From Bacteroidota bacterium (GTDB taxonomy: Bacteria > Bacteroidota > Bacteroidia > Chitinophagales > Chitinophagaceae): a DNA stretch of 64,000 nucleotides. The notes under the pieces were generated by a model. It made no database searches, was not told the DNA's origin, and saw only the letters and a program-made list of their open reading frames with translations. Location: contig CANGQJ010000001.1 in the NCBI GenBank assembly GCA_947456625.1, positions 1 to 64,000 of the forward strand, written 5' to 3'. Made by a program: the position numbers and the translations under genes. Shown in pieces: positions 27,006-36,750 of the stretch (position 1 is its first letter; every line of letters starts with the position of its first letter).

Positions 27006-28577
27006 ATGCAAGAAAATAACAAGTCAAATTGGTTTACCCCTATCTCTTATGCAATTGTGCTCGTAATTGGTTTAGGATTAGGTGTATTTTTTAAGGGTGA
27101 TTTCTCCTTAAGTGGAATGCAAAAAGGGGATGCCAGTCCTATGCAAGAAATTATAAATATAGTGAAGTCAAAATATGTGGAGGATATTGCTAACGATAGT
27201 ATAAATACCAAATTAGCCGATTATTATTTATCTCATTTGGACCCACATTCGGTTTATATTCCACCTACCGAATTAACAGAAGTAAATGAGCAACTCATGT
27301 CCAATTTTAAAGGCATAGGAATTGAATTTCAACAAACAAGAGATTCGGTTTTTGTTACTTATGTGATGCCTAGTGGCCCAGCTGCTAAAGCCGGATTAAA
27401 AATTGGAGATATCTTATTAAAAGCCAATGATAGTATTCAATTATCTGGAAATAAAATAGAGGCCGACCTAATTAGATCCAAACTTAAAGGACCCAGTAAT
27501 ACTCAGGTTAAATTATTGGTTTTATCTGAAGGGAAAAATAAAGTTGTAAATATTAACCGCGATAATGTTCCTGTTTCACCTGTGGACGCCGCTTATGAAA
27601 TAAAGCCTGGTGTGGGTTATATTAAAATAAACAAGTTTGCAGACCGAACTTATGAAGCCTTTATGCAAGCACTAGAACCTTTAATTAAGGATAGTATTAA
27701 ATCTTTAGTAATTGATTTAAGAGGAAATGGTGGCGGACTTTTATCTGAAGCGGTTGCAATTGCAGATGAATTAATCCCAGGGAATAAATTATTGGTATAC
27801 ACGCAAGGTGCGCATTCCCCAAGAACCGAATACAATAGTAAACGCGAAGGTTTATTTGAACAAGGTGGGCTTACTATTTGGATGGATGAATCCTCCGCCT
27901 CGGCAAGTGAGGTTTTAGCAGGAGCCTTACAGGATTGGGATAGAGCAACTATTATTGGAAGAAGGTCCTTTGGTAAGGGACTTGTACAACAACAATTTAG
28001 GTTGTCCAATGGAGGTGCACTAAGGCTTACCACTGCAAAATATTATACACCACTTGGTCGCAATATTCAAAGGTCCTATGAAAAAGGCAAAATGGAATAT
28101 GAGCATGATTTTTTTAGCAGAATTCAAGACGATGCTTTGGGCAAACCCGATTCTGCTATAAAAGGAAAAGCATTTAAAACCCCCAAGGGTCATGTAGTGT
28201 ATGGGGGGGGTGGTATTTATCCAGACAAATGGATTGTTGGAAACAGTATTATCATGGACTCGGCATATCATAAAATTTGGGAGCAAAATTTAATCAACGA
28301 ATTTGTGTTGCAATGGTACCTAAAAAATAAAACTAGTATTAATGCATTTAAAAATACTACCCATTTTTTGACTGCCTATAAGCAATTAAACTTATGGAAT
28401 GCCTTAAACAATTTTGCATCCGCTACTCAAAAAAGCAATTTAAAATTGCTTGAAAAAAATAAAATAACCATTGAAAATCAAATCATGGCTTATATCGCCA
28501 GAATGAAATGGTATAAGCAAGGTTATTATGAGGTTCAAAATGCATTAGATCCCCAATTGCAGGATATGCTTCCTTAA
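27006..28577 (+). CDS. S41 family C-terminal processing peptidase
   Basis: This 523-residue protein is a CtpA/Prc-like serine protease of the periplasm. It has one N-terminal hydrophobic segment (about 12-27), a PDZ domain (about 85-175) and an S41 peptidase domain. The catalytic serine lies in SSASASEVLAG near residue 297 and the lysine in RSFGKGLVQQQF near 323. The tail after residue 400 is not recognised. An eight-G run (28203-28210) encodes part of a conserved glycine loop. Confidence 0.9.
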   Translation: MQENNKSNWFTPISYAIVLVIGLGLGVFFKGDFSLSGMQKGDASPMQEIINIVKSKYVEDIANDSINTKLADYYLSHLDPHSVYIPPTELTEVNEQLMSNFKGIGIEFQQTRDSVFVTYVMPSGPAAKAGLKIGDILLKANDSIQLSGNKIEADLIRSKLKGPSNTQVKLLVLSEGKNKVVNINRDNVPVSPVDAAYEIKPGVGYIKINKFADRTYEAFMQALEPLIKDSIKSLVIDLRGNGGGLLSEAVAIADELIPGNKLLVYTQGAHSPRTEYNSKREGLFEQGGLTIWMDESSASASEVLAGALQDWDRATIIGRRSFGKGLVQQQFRLSNGGALRLTTAKYYTPLGRNIQRSYEKGKMEYEHDFFSRIQDDALGKPDSAIKGKAFKTPKGHVVYGGGGIYPDKWIVGNSIIMDSAYHKIWEQNLINEFVLQWYLKNKTSINAFKNTTHFLTAYKQLNLWNALNNFASATQKSNLKLLEKNKITIENQIMAYIARMKWYKQGYYEVQNALDPQLQDMLP

Positions 28578-28654
28578 AAATGACTTTTGTCATATTTTTT
28601 ATTGATACCGCTCATGACTATTGGATAAATTAATGGACAAATTTGTGGTCTAAT

Positions 28655-31054
28655 ATGATGCCACATAATTGTTACCATTGCGGAGCTCCTTGTAGCGATA
28701 CTATTGTTTTACAGGAAAAATATTTTTGCTGTGATGGCTGTAAAATGGTATTTCAATTATTGGATGAAAATGGCATGTGTAAATATTATGATTTATCCGA
28801 GATGCCAGGTTTGACGGCCAAAGGAATTTTTAGTTCCGAAAAATACAATTATTTAGATAGTGAAGCAGTACAGGATCAATTAATTCAATTTAAATTACAG
28901 GATCAGGCGCATGTTGTTTTTTATCTTCCACAAATTCACTGTGTAAGCTGTATTTGGTTATTGGAAAATTTGCATAAAATAAATCCGGGCATTATTCATG
29001 CGCAAACTCATTTTGAAAAAAAGGAAATTAAAATTGTATTTAATCCGGCCATCATTTCGTTAAAGCAATTGGTGCAATTACTTGCTTTTGTTGGCTATGA
29101 GCCCATGATTCATTTAGGCGGCAACGATTGGCTAAAAAAGAAAAAAGTAAATAAAACCCAATTGTTTAAAATAGGTGTGGCTGGTTTTTGTTTTAGCAAT
29201 ATCATGATGCTTAGTTTCCCCGATTATTTGTCTACAAGTATTGGAGATTTAGGAGCGCTGCGCCCTTTTTTTGCTTACCTAAATTTATTGTTATCCCTAC
29301 CTGTTTTATTGTATAGTGCCAGTGGGTTTTTTATTGCTGCCTATACCGGCCTTAGGCAAAAATGGTTAAATATTGATACGCCCATTGCCCTCGCCATTGC
29401 AGTCACTTTTGGACGTAGTGTGTATGAAATTTTAACACATACGGGGGGAGGATATTTGGATAGCATGAGTGGCATTGTATTTTTTATGTTAATTGGTCGT
29501 TGGTTTCAGGATAAATCCTATGATTCTTTTTACTTTGAAAGGGACTACACTTCGTTTTTTCCTTTGGGTGTAACTGTTTTACAAAATGGCAATGAAATTA
29601 ATAAGCCTTTGGCAGCGATTATTAAACAGGAGGTGTTATTAGTGCGTACCGATGAAATGATAGCTGCAGATGCGCTGCTGTTATCGCAAGGCGCTTTAAT
29701 TGATTATAGTTTTGTAACTGGTGAAAATGCGCCAATAGAAGTTCAAAAAGGTGAAATTGTTTTTGCTGGAGGTATTCAAAAAGGAAGGGCTATACAAGTA
29801 CAAGTTGTTAAACCAGTGGGCCAAAGTTATATTACTGAGTTATGGAATAATCCTTTGTTAAACTCCGCAAAAAATACACAAAAATCCTTTGTACATCCTT
29901 GGAGCCAGTATTTTACGTATGCGCTTTTTAGTATTGCTTTTATGAGTGGGATATACTGGTGGTTTATAAATCCAAATAATATATTACCTGCAATTACTTC
30001 GGTATTAATTGTGGCTTGCCCATGCTCGTTACTTTTAACGGTGACTTTTACTTACGGTAATATATTAAGGTATTTGGGCAAAAATAAAATGTATTGTAAA
30101 AATAGTGCTGTGTTAGAAACTATTGAAAAAGTAAATACCATTGTATTTGATAAAACAGGCACTTTAACCAATCACGAACTTACCCATTTGGAATATTTTG
30201 GGAAGCCGCTAAGCAAGGATCAAGCTGCAGTAATTTATTCTGTTACCAGGGAGTCCTTGCATCCGCTAAGTCAATTAATTACAAAATATTTTAATCATCA
30301 AAATGCAAACATTGAGCAAGTAAGTACCATACAAAATTTTATTGGCAAAGGGACCTTGGCTAAGTGTAACAATCATTTAATAGTAATTGGGTCTGCCTTG
30401 TTTATGCAAGAAAATAATATTCCAATTCTTGAAACCGAAAGGAGTGGTGTGTATATAGCTATAGATGGTGATTTGCTGGGAATTTTTAAAATAAATCATT
30501 TGTATAGGGATGGTTTAGCAAAAATGATAAATCAATTAAAATTAAAAGGGTATGCTATTCATTTGTTAAGCGGGGATCATCCAACAGAGCAAGAAAATTT
30601 AGCGCTTTTGTTGGGTCAAGATGTTCCTTTGTTATTTGAGCAAAAGCCCATTGACAAATTAAATTATATTCAATCCTTGCAGTTAAAAGGAAACAAAGTA
30701 ATGATGATTGGAGATGGCTTAAACGATGCAGGCGCTTTAAAAAAGGCCGATGTTGGCATTGCAGTTACCGATCAAACTCATTTATTCACCCCAGCAAGTG
30801 ATGCTATTTTAGAAGGCGCCCAAATATATAATTTGGAGGGAATTCTGAAATATGCAAAAAAAGGAAAAACAATCATAAGGTTCATTTTTATACTTTCTAT
30901 TTTATACAATTTAGTGGGCATGTATTTTGCAACGCGTGCCCAATTGTCTCCCATGGTGGCAGCTATATTAATGCCAATAAGTTCTATAAGTATTGTAGCG
31001 CTGTCTGCTTTGCTTAGTTATTGGTATAGTGCTCACATTTTTGGGAAAAACTGA
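28655..31054 (+). CDS. ccoI: Heavy-metal P-type ATPase CcoI, copper supply for cbb3 oxidase
   Basis: This roughly 799-residue P1B-type ATPase should move copper for cbb3 oxidase assembly. It has a cysteine-rich N-terminus (CYHCGAPC and CCDGC), an HMA domain with HCVSC (C96, C99) and several membrane helices. The ion-binding motif CPC is in VACPCSLLL near residue 455, the phosphorylation motif DKTGTLT near 499 and the hinge GDGLND near 686. I start at ATG 28655 rather than TTG 28643, since the latter falls in a -7-like CAAATTTG. It heads the cco cluster. Confidence 0.92.
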   Translation: MMPHNCYHCGAPCSDTIVLQEKYFCCDGCKMVFQLLDENGMCKYYDLSEMPGLTAKGIFSSEKYNYLDSEAVQDQLIQFKLQDQAHVVFYLPQIHCVSCIWLLENLHKINPGIIHAQTHFEKKEIKIVFNPAIISLKQLVQLLAFVGYEPMIHLGGNDWLKKKKVNKTQLFKIGVAGFCFSNIMMLSFPDYLSTSIGDLGALRPFFAYLNLLLSLPVLLYSASGFFIAAYTGLRQKWLNIDTPIALAIAVTFGRSVYEILTHTGGGYLDSMSGIVFFMLIGRWFQDKSYDSFYFERDYTSFFPLGVTVLQNGNEINKPLAAIIKQEVLLVRTDEMIAADALLLSQGALIDYSFVTGENAPIEVQKGEIVFAGGIQKGRAIQVQVVKPVGQSYITELWNNPLLNSAKNTQKSFVHPWSQYFTYALFSIAFMSGIYWWFINPNNILPAITSVLIVACPCSLLLTVTFTYGNILRYLGKNKMYCKNSAVLETIEKVNTIVFDKTGTLTNHELTHLEYFGKPLSKDQAAVIYSVTRESLHPLSQLITKYFNHQNANIEQVSTIQNFIGKGTLAKCNNHLIVIGSALFMQENNIPILETERSGVYIAIDGDLLGIFKINHLYRDGLAKMINQLKLKGYAIHLLSGDHPTEQENLALLLGQDVPLLFEQKPIDKLNYIQSLQLKGNKVMMIGDGLNDAGALKKADVGIAVTDQTHLFTPASDAILEGAQIYNLEGILKYAKKGKTIIRFIFILSILYNLVGMYFATRAQLSPMVAAILMPISSISIVALSALLSYWYSAHIFGKN

Positions 31055-31063
31055 TCAATATCA
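31052..31063 (+). promoter_or_regulatory. FNR/CRP-type palindrome upstream of ccoS
   Basis: TGATCAATATCA is a perfect inverted repeat, TGAT-N4-ATCA, which is the inner core of the FNR box TTGAT-N4-ATCAA. It overlaps the ccoI stop codon. Its centre lies about 62 bases before the start site expected from the -7 box at 31108. Regulation by the CRP/FNR-like hybrid encoded at 37848 is an inference. Confidence 0.4.
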
Positions 31064-31107
31064 TATTTCGTTTGATATAAGTCACAAGCTAGGTTTTAGA
31101 GCGCTTT

Positions 31108-31115
31108 TATATTTG
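31108..31115 (+). promoter_or_regulatory. Candidate -7 element upstream of ccoS
   Basis: TATATTTG matches the TAnnTTTG -7 consensus exactly and ends 17 bases before the GTG start of ccoS. It suggests a second promoter inside the cco cluster driving the structural genes. Confidence 0.4.
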
Positions 31116-31131
31116 TCTCAAATATAAAATT

Positions 31132-31344
31132 GTGAGTGTACTCATTTTATTAATCTTGGTTAGTGTACTAGTGGCTGGTGGTTTTTTGTTTGCTTTTTTA
31201 TGGTCGGTAAAATCTGGTCAAATGGAGGACAATTATACACCTTCGGTTCGTATGTTATTTGACGACGAAGTAAAGCCCATTGCAAACAATGCTTCCATAA
31301 AAATAACAAGTAGTACTAAACCAAAAATAGATTCCCATAACTAA
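31132..31344 (+). CDS. ccoS: cbb3-type cytochrome oxidase assembly protein CcoS
   Basis: This 70-residue protein has one N-terminal transmembrane helix (about 2-24) followed by WSVKSGQMEDNYTPSVRMLFDD, the CcoS signature of a helix ending near W-S-x-K-S-G-Q-x-D/E-D. CcoS is needed for cofactor insertion into the cbb3 oxidase. The start is GTG, as no in-frame ATG precedes the signature. It lies between ccoI and ccoNO, as is common. Confidence 0.9.
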   Translation: MSVLILLILVSVLVAGGFLFAFLWSVKSGQMEDNYTPSVRMLFDDEVKPIANNASIKITSSTKPKIDSHN

Positions 31345-31361
31345 CTATTTAAATTATAATT

Positions 31362-33479
31362 ATGCAATTAGAAAGTTTCCAGTATGATAATAAAACCGTA
31401 AGGAATTTTGCAATCGCTACCATTATTTGGGGTGTTGTTGGAATGCTTGTTGGTTTAATTATTGCACTTCAGTTGGTATTTCCAACACAACTTAATTTTC
31501 AGCCGTATTTAAATTTTGGTCGTTTAAGACCATTACATACCAATGCGGTTATTTTTGCCTTTGTTGGTAATGGAATTTTTATGGGAGTTTACTATTCCTT
31601 ACAACGACTTTTAAAAACCAGAATGTTTAGTGATGTTTTAAGCACCATTCACTTTTGGGGGTGGCAATTAATTATTGTAGCTGCTGCCATTACTTTGCCA
31701 TTGGGTTTAACAACAGGTAAAGAGTATGCCGAACTAGAATGGCCAATTGATATTGCTATTACCATTATATGGGTAGTTTTTGGTTATAATATGTTTGCCA
31801 CAATTATTAAAAGAAGAGAGCGTCATTTATATGTTGCAGTTTGGTTTTACATAGCCACTTTTGTAACGGTTGCGGTATTGCATTTAGTTAATTCGTTTGA
31901 GCTACCAATTGCTCCATTTAAAAGTTATAGCTGGTATGCGGGAGTACAAGACGCCTTAGTACAATGGTGGTATGGACACAATGCAGTTGCATTTTTCTTA
32001 ACTACACCATATTTAGGTTTGATGTATTATTTTATGCCAAAGGCTGCCGGCAGGCCCGTGTTTTCATATAAACTTTCTATTATACATTTTTGGGCTTTAA
32101 TATTTTTATATATCTGGGCTGGTCCTCACCATTTATTATACACTGCGCTTCCTAATTGGGCACAGAGCATAGGAATTGTTTTTAGTTTTATGTTAATCTT
32201 CCCAAGTTGGGGTGGGATGATTAATGGATTATTAACCTTGCGTGGCGCCTGGGATAAAGTAAGAGAGGATGTGATTTTAAAGTTTATGGTGGTAGCTGTT
32301 ACGGCTTATGGTATGTCTACTTTTGAAGGTCCTATGTTGTCTTTAAAAAGTATTAATGCAGTGGCGCATTTTACCGACTGGATAATTGCACACGTACACA
32401 TTGGTGGTTTAGGATGGAATGGTATGTTAACTTTTGGTATTTTATATTGGTTAATTCCAAGAATTTATAAAACCAATTTGTACTCCAAAAAATTAGCCAA
32501 TATACATTTTTGGTTGGCTACTTTAGGTATTTTATTTTATGCAATTCCAATGTATTGGGCAGGATGGCAGCAAGCGAGTATGTGGAAACAGTTTACAGAA
32601 AGCGGTCAATTAAAATATCAGTTTTTAGAAACAGTAACTTATATGGCTCCTTTTTATGCAATGAGAGCTTTAGGTGGTGTTTTATATTTAAGCGGTGCAA
32701 TAGTTGCCATGGTTAATATATTTAAGACAATTGGACAAGGGACCTTGGTTGCAAACGAGGATGCGGAAGCGCCTGCGCTTGATAAAGAATATACAAAACA
32801 TACAGGGGAGCATTGGCACCGTTGGATTGAGCGTAAACCAACTCCGTTATTGGTTTTATCCTTAGTAGTTATTTTAATTGGAGGAATGGTGGAAATTATA
32901 CCAACCTTTTTAGTAAAATCCAATATACCAACCATTTCAAGTGTGAAGCCTTATACACCACTTGAATTACAAGGCCGTGATATATATGTGAGGGAGGGTT
33001 GCTATACTTGTCACTCTCAAATGATTCGTCCATTCCGAAGTGAGACCGAACGTTATGGAGAATACAGTAAGGCAGGTGAATTTGTATTCGATCATCCATT
33101 TCAGTGGGGTAGTAAAAGAACAGGCCCCGATTTGGCAAGAGAAGGTGCAGGTAATTTAAAAAAATCTAATACTTGGCATTTAAATCACTTAGAAGAACCT
33201 GGGGCAATTAGCACAGGTTCCGTAATGCCTTCGTATGCTTTTTTAATTGAAAACAATTTAGATACTGCAACCACTTCAACTAAAATTAATGCAATGCGCA
33301 CCTTAGGCGTTCCATACGATGCAGGGTTTGCAGTAAAAGCAAATGAGGCATTAATGAAACAAGCGCATGAAATTACAGCAAGTTTAAAAAAAGATGGAAT
33401 TGATGTTCCTGCCAACAAAGAGGTTATTGCACTCATTGCTTATTTGCAAAGATTAGGAACAGATATTAATAACAAATAA
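31362..33479 (+). CDS. ccoN: Fused cbb3-type cytochrome c oxidase subunits I and II (CcoNO)
   Basis: This 705-residue protein joins the catalytic heme-copper subunit CcoN (about 1-485, twelve or so helices) to the monoheme subunit CcoO (about 495-705). CcoN evidence includes RPLHTNAVIFAFVGNG, the WWYGHNAVAFFLT helix with metal-ligand histidine, and HVHIGGLGWNGM. The CcoO half has one heme c site, CYTCHSQM, near residue 547. The oxidase should reduce oxygen with high affinity and pump protons. CcoNO fusion is known in Bacteroidota. It is followed at once by ccoQ. Confidence 0.95.
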   Translation: MQLESFQYDNKTVRNFAIATIIWGVVGMLVGLIIALQLVFPTQLNFQPYLNFGRLRPLHTNAVIFAFVGNGIFMGVYYSLQRLLKTRMFSDVLSTIHFWGWQLIIVAAAITLPLGLTTGKEYAELEWPIDIAITIIWVVFGYNMFATIIKRRERHLYVAVWFYIATFVTVAVLHLVNSFELPIAPFKSYSWYAGVQDALVQWWYGHNAVAFFLTTPYLGLMYYFMPKAAGRPVFSYKLSIIHFWALIFLYIWAGPHHLLYTALPNWAQSIGIVFSFMLIFPSWGGMINGLLTLRGAWDKVREDVILKFMVVAVTAYGMSTFEGPMLSLKSINAVAHFTDWIIAHVHIGGLGWNGMLTFGILYWLIPRIYKTNLYSKKLANIHFWLATLGILFYAIPMYWAGWQQASMWKQFTESGQLKYQFLETVTYMAPFYAMRALGGVLYLSGAIVAMVNIFKTIGQGTLVANEDAEAPALDKEYTKHTGEHWHRWIERKPTPLLVLSLVVILIGGMVEIIPTFLVKSNIPTISSVKPYTPLELQGRDIYVREGCYTCHSQMIRPFRSETERYGEYSKAGEFVFDHPFQWGSKRTGPDLAREGAGNLKKSNTWHLNHLEEPGAISTGSVMPSYAFLIENNLDTATTSTKINAMRTLGVPYDAGFAVKANEALMKQAHEITASLKKDGIDVPANKEVIALIAYLQRLGTDINNK

Positions 33480-33493
33480 TTAAAAATAACAAC

Positions 33494-33658
33494 ATGTTTA
33501 GTTTTATAAAAAAATATACCGAAACCATGCAGGATATTCAGTTTTATCCCATTTTTTCTTTGTTGGTATTTGTTGCCTTTTTTATTGGAGTACTATGGTA
33601 TGTGCAAGTAATGGATAAAAACGAAGTAAATAAAATTAAAAACCTGCCATTAGACTAG
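33494..33658 (+). CDS. ccoQ: cbb3 oxidase small subunit CcoQ/FixQ
   Basis: This short frame (54 residues) starts at ATG 33494 and stops with TAG at 33656-33658. It has a single membrane helix (PIFSLLVFVAFFIGVLWYV) with a short N-terminal amphipathic part and a charged C-terminus. Size, topology and position between ccoNO and ccoP identify CcoQ, which stabilises the oxidase. It lies 14 bases after ccoNO and 26 before ccoP. Confidence 0.85.
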   Translation: MFSFIKKYTETMQDIQFYPIFSLLVFVAFFIGVLWYVQVMDKNEVNKIKNLPLD

Positions 33659-33684
33659 CAATTATTAATTATAAATAACAGTAT

Positions 33685-34857
33685 ATGTTTAAAAATAAAA
33701 GTATTTATTTAATGATCATAGCCTTTTTGAATGTGGTAAGCAGTTTTGGTCAGTCCACAAATACTACTAGTGCCTCTAGCTCGGGCACTACTAATTATTT
33801 GGAAATCTTAATGATGGTTATAGCGGGTTTATTGGTGATGGTTATTTGGATATTGTCCAATGTGCTTATTATGATTTCAAAAAAAGCTGTTGAAGTGTCA
33901 AAAGCAAATAATAAAGCCTTGATGATTGGTTTTATTGTAATGGGTACCATGTTTGCTAATGCTGCAAGTGCGCAAACAGTTATCGCGGACACTACTTTAA
34001 AAGTAGCACCAGTAAATTATTATGGTGGCTTATCGGCTACTACATTTTGGACGCTCTCCTCTGTGGTTGGCTTGGAGTTATTTGTAGTTTTATTATTAGT
34101 ATTATTTATTAGAGGGCTTTGGAAGGTAATGAACCCAGTTGCCGTTGCGCAAACTGCAATTAAAGCAAATACTGCTTCTTGGCTAGTAACTACCTGGAAC
34201 CATTTAGATAAAAAGTTTTTTACCAAGGCAGTTTCTCTGGAAAAAGAGGCAGATATGTTACTGGACCATGATTATGATGGCATAAAAGAGTTAGACAATG
34301 CATTGCCCCCTTGGTGGAAATACGGGTTTATCATTACCATTTTTGTTGCTGTACTTTATTTGCTTAAATATGAGGTATGGCATAGTGAACCCAATCCAAC
34401 TGAAGAATACAATACCGAGATGACCTCTGCAAAAGAACAAGTAGATAGTTATTTAGCAGCAATGAAAAATAATGTAGACGAAAAATCGGTTACCATGGCG
34501 GATGCTGCGGGGGTTGCTGCTGGGGCAGTTTCGTTTTCTAAAACCTGTGTGCCTTGTCACGGTTCAAAAGGCGAAGGAGGAGTGGGCCCTAATTTGACAG
34601 ACAATTATTGGTTGCATGGAGGAAAAATCGCAGATTTATTTAAGACTATAAAATATGGGTATCCAGATAAGGGGATGCAGTCATGGCAGTCTACTTATTC
34701 ACCCATTCAAATTCAAGAATTAGCTAGTTACATTAAAACTTTAAAGGGGACTAATCCTCCAAATGCAAAAGCGCCACAAGGCGATTTATTTAAAGAATTC
34801 GTTGCGGATAGTACATTAAATGTGGCCAGTAAGGATAGTGTAATAACTACTAAATAA
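33685..34857 (+). CDS. ccoP: cbb3-type cytochrome c oxidase subunit III (CcoP), mono-heme
   Basis: This 390-residue membrane subunit should hand electrons to CcoNO. It has three or four hydrophobic helices (near 3-20, 38-62, 75-95 and 112-138) and the CcoP sequence LDNALPPWWKYGF before the last helix. Only one heme c motif is visible, CVPCH near residue 289, whereas proteobacterial CcoP has two. The N-terminus carries an extra hydrophobic part with a Gln-Thr-Val segment after ASAQ, as in Bacteroidota homologues. ccoG follows 29 bases later. Confidence 0.92.
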   Translation: MFKNKSIYLMIIAFLNVVSSFGQSTNTTSASSSGTTNYLEILMMVIAGLLVMVIWILSNVLIMISKKAVEVSKANNKALMIGFIVMGTMFANAASAQTVIADTTLKVAPVNYYGGLSATTFWTLSSVVGLELFVVLLLVLFIRGLWKVMNPVAVAQTAIKANTASWLVTTWNHLDKKFFTKAVSLEKEADMLLDHDYDGIKELDNALPPWWKYGFIITIFVAVLYLLKYEVWHSEPNPTEEYNTEMTSAKEQVDSYLAAMKNNVDEKSVTMADAAGVAAGAVSFSKTCVPCHGSKGEGGVGPNLTDNYWLHGGKIADLFKTIKYGYPDKGMQSWQSTYSPIQIQELASYIKTLKGTNPPNAKAPQGDLFKEFVADSTLNVASKDSVITTK

Positions 34858-34886
34858 TTAAATAAGATTTAAAAAAAACAAAAAAA

Positions 34887-36302
34887 ATGAGTGTCCAAGA
34901 ATCAGAGGCTTTAGCGAATTATAAAAAGGAAATGCTAGATCAGTCCTTTAGAGATTCTGTAGCAACTATTAATAAACAGGGAAATAGGAATTATATACAT
35001 CCTCAAAAACCTAAAGGAAATTTATATAATTTAAGATCCTATTTTAGTTATTTTTATTTAATATTATTTTTTACACTGCCATTTATAAAAGTAGGTGGGG
35101 AGCCCATTTTCTTAATAAATATTTTAGATCGAAAATTTATTTTATTTGGTAAAATATTTTGGCCACAAGACTTTTTCATTTTTGCAATTGGCTTACTTAC
35201 TTTTTTAGTATTTATAATTTTATTCACCGTTGCCTTTGGAAGGCTTTGGTGTGGTTGGGCTTGCCCTCAAACCATTTTTATGGAAATGGTATTTCGAAAA
35301 ATTGAATTTTTAATAGAAGGGGACATCGCACAACAAAAAAGATTAAATGCAATGCCATGGAATGGCGAAAAGCTTTTTAAAAAAGGAGGTAAGTTATTGG
35401 TATTTTTTTTACTTTCTTTTTTAATTGCCAATTTCTTTTTGGGCTATATTATTGGAATTGATGAAGTTGGAAAATTGGTAGAGGAGGGCATTTTTGTACA
35501 TTTTGGGACTTTTAGTGCGCTTGTGCTTTTTACTTTAGTATTCTTTTTTGTATATAGTTGGTTTAGAGAACAGGCTTGCATTATTGTATGTCCTTATGGT
35601 AGGCTACAAGGTGTATTATTGGATAAAAATTCAATTTTAGTTGCTTATGATTATGTAAGGGGGGAGCCTAGGGGAAAAGCTACGGATGTTAATAGTGGTG
35701 ATTGTGTTAACTGCCATGCCTGTGTTAGGGTTTGTCCTACTGGAATTGATATCCGAAATGGTACGCAGTTGGAGTGCGTTAATTGCACTGCTTGTATTGA
35801 TGCTTGTAATGAAATTATGGATCATGTTGGCAAGCCACAAGGACTCATTAGATATGCATCGGAAAATAATATTGCAAAAAAAGAAAAAACAACATACACT
35901 TGGCGCTTAAAATTATATACCATTGTTTTAACCGCATTAATTTCGTTTTTAGCAATTTTATTAATTACAAGAGCCGACGTTTCGGCTAGAATTATTAAAA
36001 CCCCGGGCCAGACTTATCAGTTATATGCAAATGGGAAAATTAGCAATTTGTATAATATTAAGTTAGCTAATAAAACTCGTAAGCTTATTCATTTGGATTT
36101 GAAATTGGAAAATTTAAATGGAGAAATTAAACTTATTAATTTGATAGATGTACCTAAAGAGTCCTATTTTCAAACCAGTTTCTTTGTTACAACTACAAAG
36201 GATCAATTACTAAAAAGGAAAACTAAAATAAAAGTGGGTATTTATGAAAACGGTATTAAAATTCAAACTGCCGAAGCTACTTTTCTTGGACCTACTTTAT
36301 AA
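34887..36302 (+). CDS. ccoG: Cytochrome c oxidase accessory protein CcoG (FixG), polyferredoxin
   Basis: This 471-residue membrane protein should act in copper reduction during cbb3 assembly. It has about five helices, a conserved RLWCGWACPQTIF near residue 123 and two 4Fe-4S cluster motifs (CVNCHACVRVCPTG and CVNCTACIDACNEIM, about 274-312). The C-terminus is an Ig-like FixG domain. It is placed between ccoP and ccoH. Confidence 0.94.
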   Translation: MSVQESEALANYKKEMLDQSFRDSVATINKQGNRNYIHPQKPKGNLYNLRSYFSYFYLILFFTLPFIKVGGEPIFLINILDRKFILFGKIFWPQDFFIFAIGLLTFLVFIILFTVAFGRLWCGWACPQTIFMEMVFRKIEFLIEGDIAQQKRLNAMPWNGEKLFKKGGKLLVFFLLSFLIANFFLGYIIGIDEVGKLVEEGIFVHFGTFSALVLFTLVFFFVYSWFREQACIIVCPYGRLQGVLLDKNSILVAYDYVRGEPRGKATDVNSGDCVNCHACVRVCPTGIDIRNGTQLECVNCTACIDACNEIMDHVGKPQGLIRYASENNIAKKEKTTYTWRLKLYTIVLTALISFLAILLITRADVSARIIKTPGQTYQLYANGKISNLYNIKLANKTRKLIHLDLKLENLNGEIKLINLIDVPKESYFQTSFFVTTTKDQLLKRKTKIKVGIYENGIKIQTAEATFLGPTL

Positions 36303-36311
36303 ATATATATT

Positions 36312-36749
36312 ATGAAATTAAATTGGGGATATAAAATTTTATTAGTGTATGCTGTATTTGTTATTGGCATTATGTTTTTGGTTTTTAAATCAACCAGGCA
36401 AAAGTATGATTTAGTTCAAGATGACTATTATGCTAAAGAGCTTAAGTATCAAAACGTAATAGATGCATCCAAACGTGCTAAAAATTTAGGTGGTGACTTA
36501 AATACAATTAGAAAAGGAGGGCATTTAATTATTGCATTGCCAAAAGCGTTTAATAATTTAATAGCAACAGGAACGGCTCATTTGTATTATGCAGCAGATC
36601 AAAACAAGGATATTTCTAAAGCATTTAGTACATCAAATGGCTCCTTTGAAATGGAGTTATTAACTATGATGAGTGGAGTTTATACTTTAAAACTAGACGT
36701 TGTGATGAATGGGGAGCAGTATTATTATGAACAAAAGTTAACTTTTTAA
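36312..36749 (+). CDS. ccoH: FixH/CcoH family protein
   Basis: This 145-residue protein has one N-terminal helix (about 8-27) and a periplasmic domain with YDLVQDDYYAKELKYQ near residue 35. These features and its place after ccoG identify FixH/CcoH, which is required for cbb3 oxidase stability. Sequence conservation in the family is low, so the assignment leans partly on context. It lies 9 bases after ccoG and one base before the next gene. Confidence 0.85.
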   Translation: MKLNWGYKILLVYAVFVIGIMFLVFKSTRQKYDLVQDDYYAKELKYQNVIDASKRAKNLGGDLNTIRKGGHLIIALPKAFNNLIATGTAHLYYAADQNKDISKAFSTSNGSFEMELLTMMSGVYTLKLDVVMNGEQYYYEQKLTF

Positions 36750-36750
36750 A

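Noticed and set aside
28643..28654. TTG 28643 as the ccoI start
   Set aside because: It falls in a -7-like CAAATTTG and ATG 28655 immediately precedes conserved sequence.
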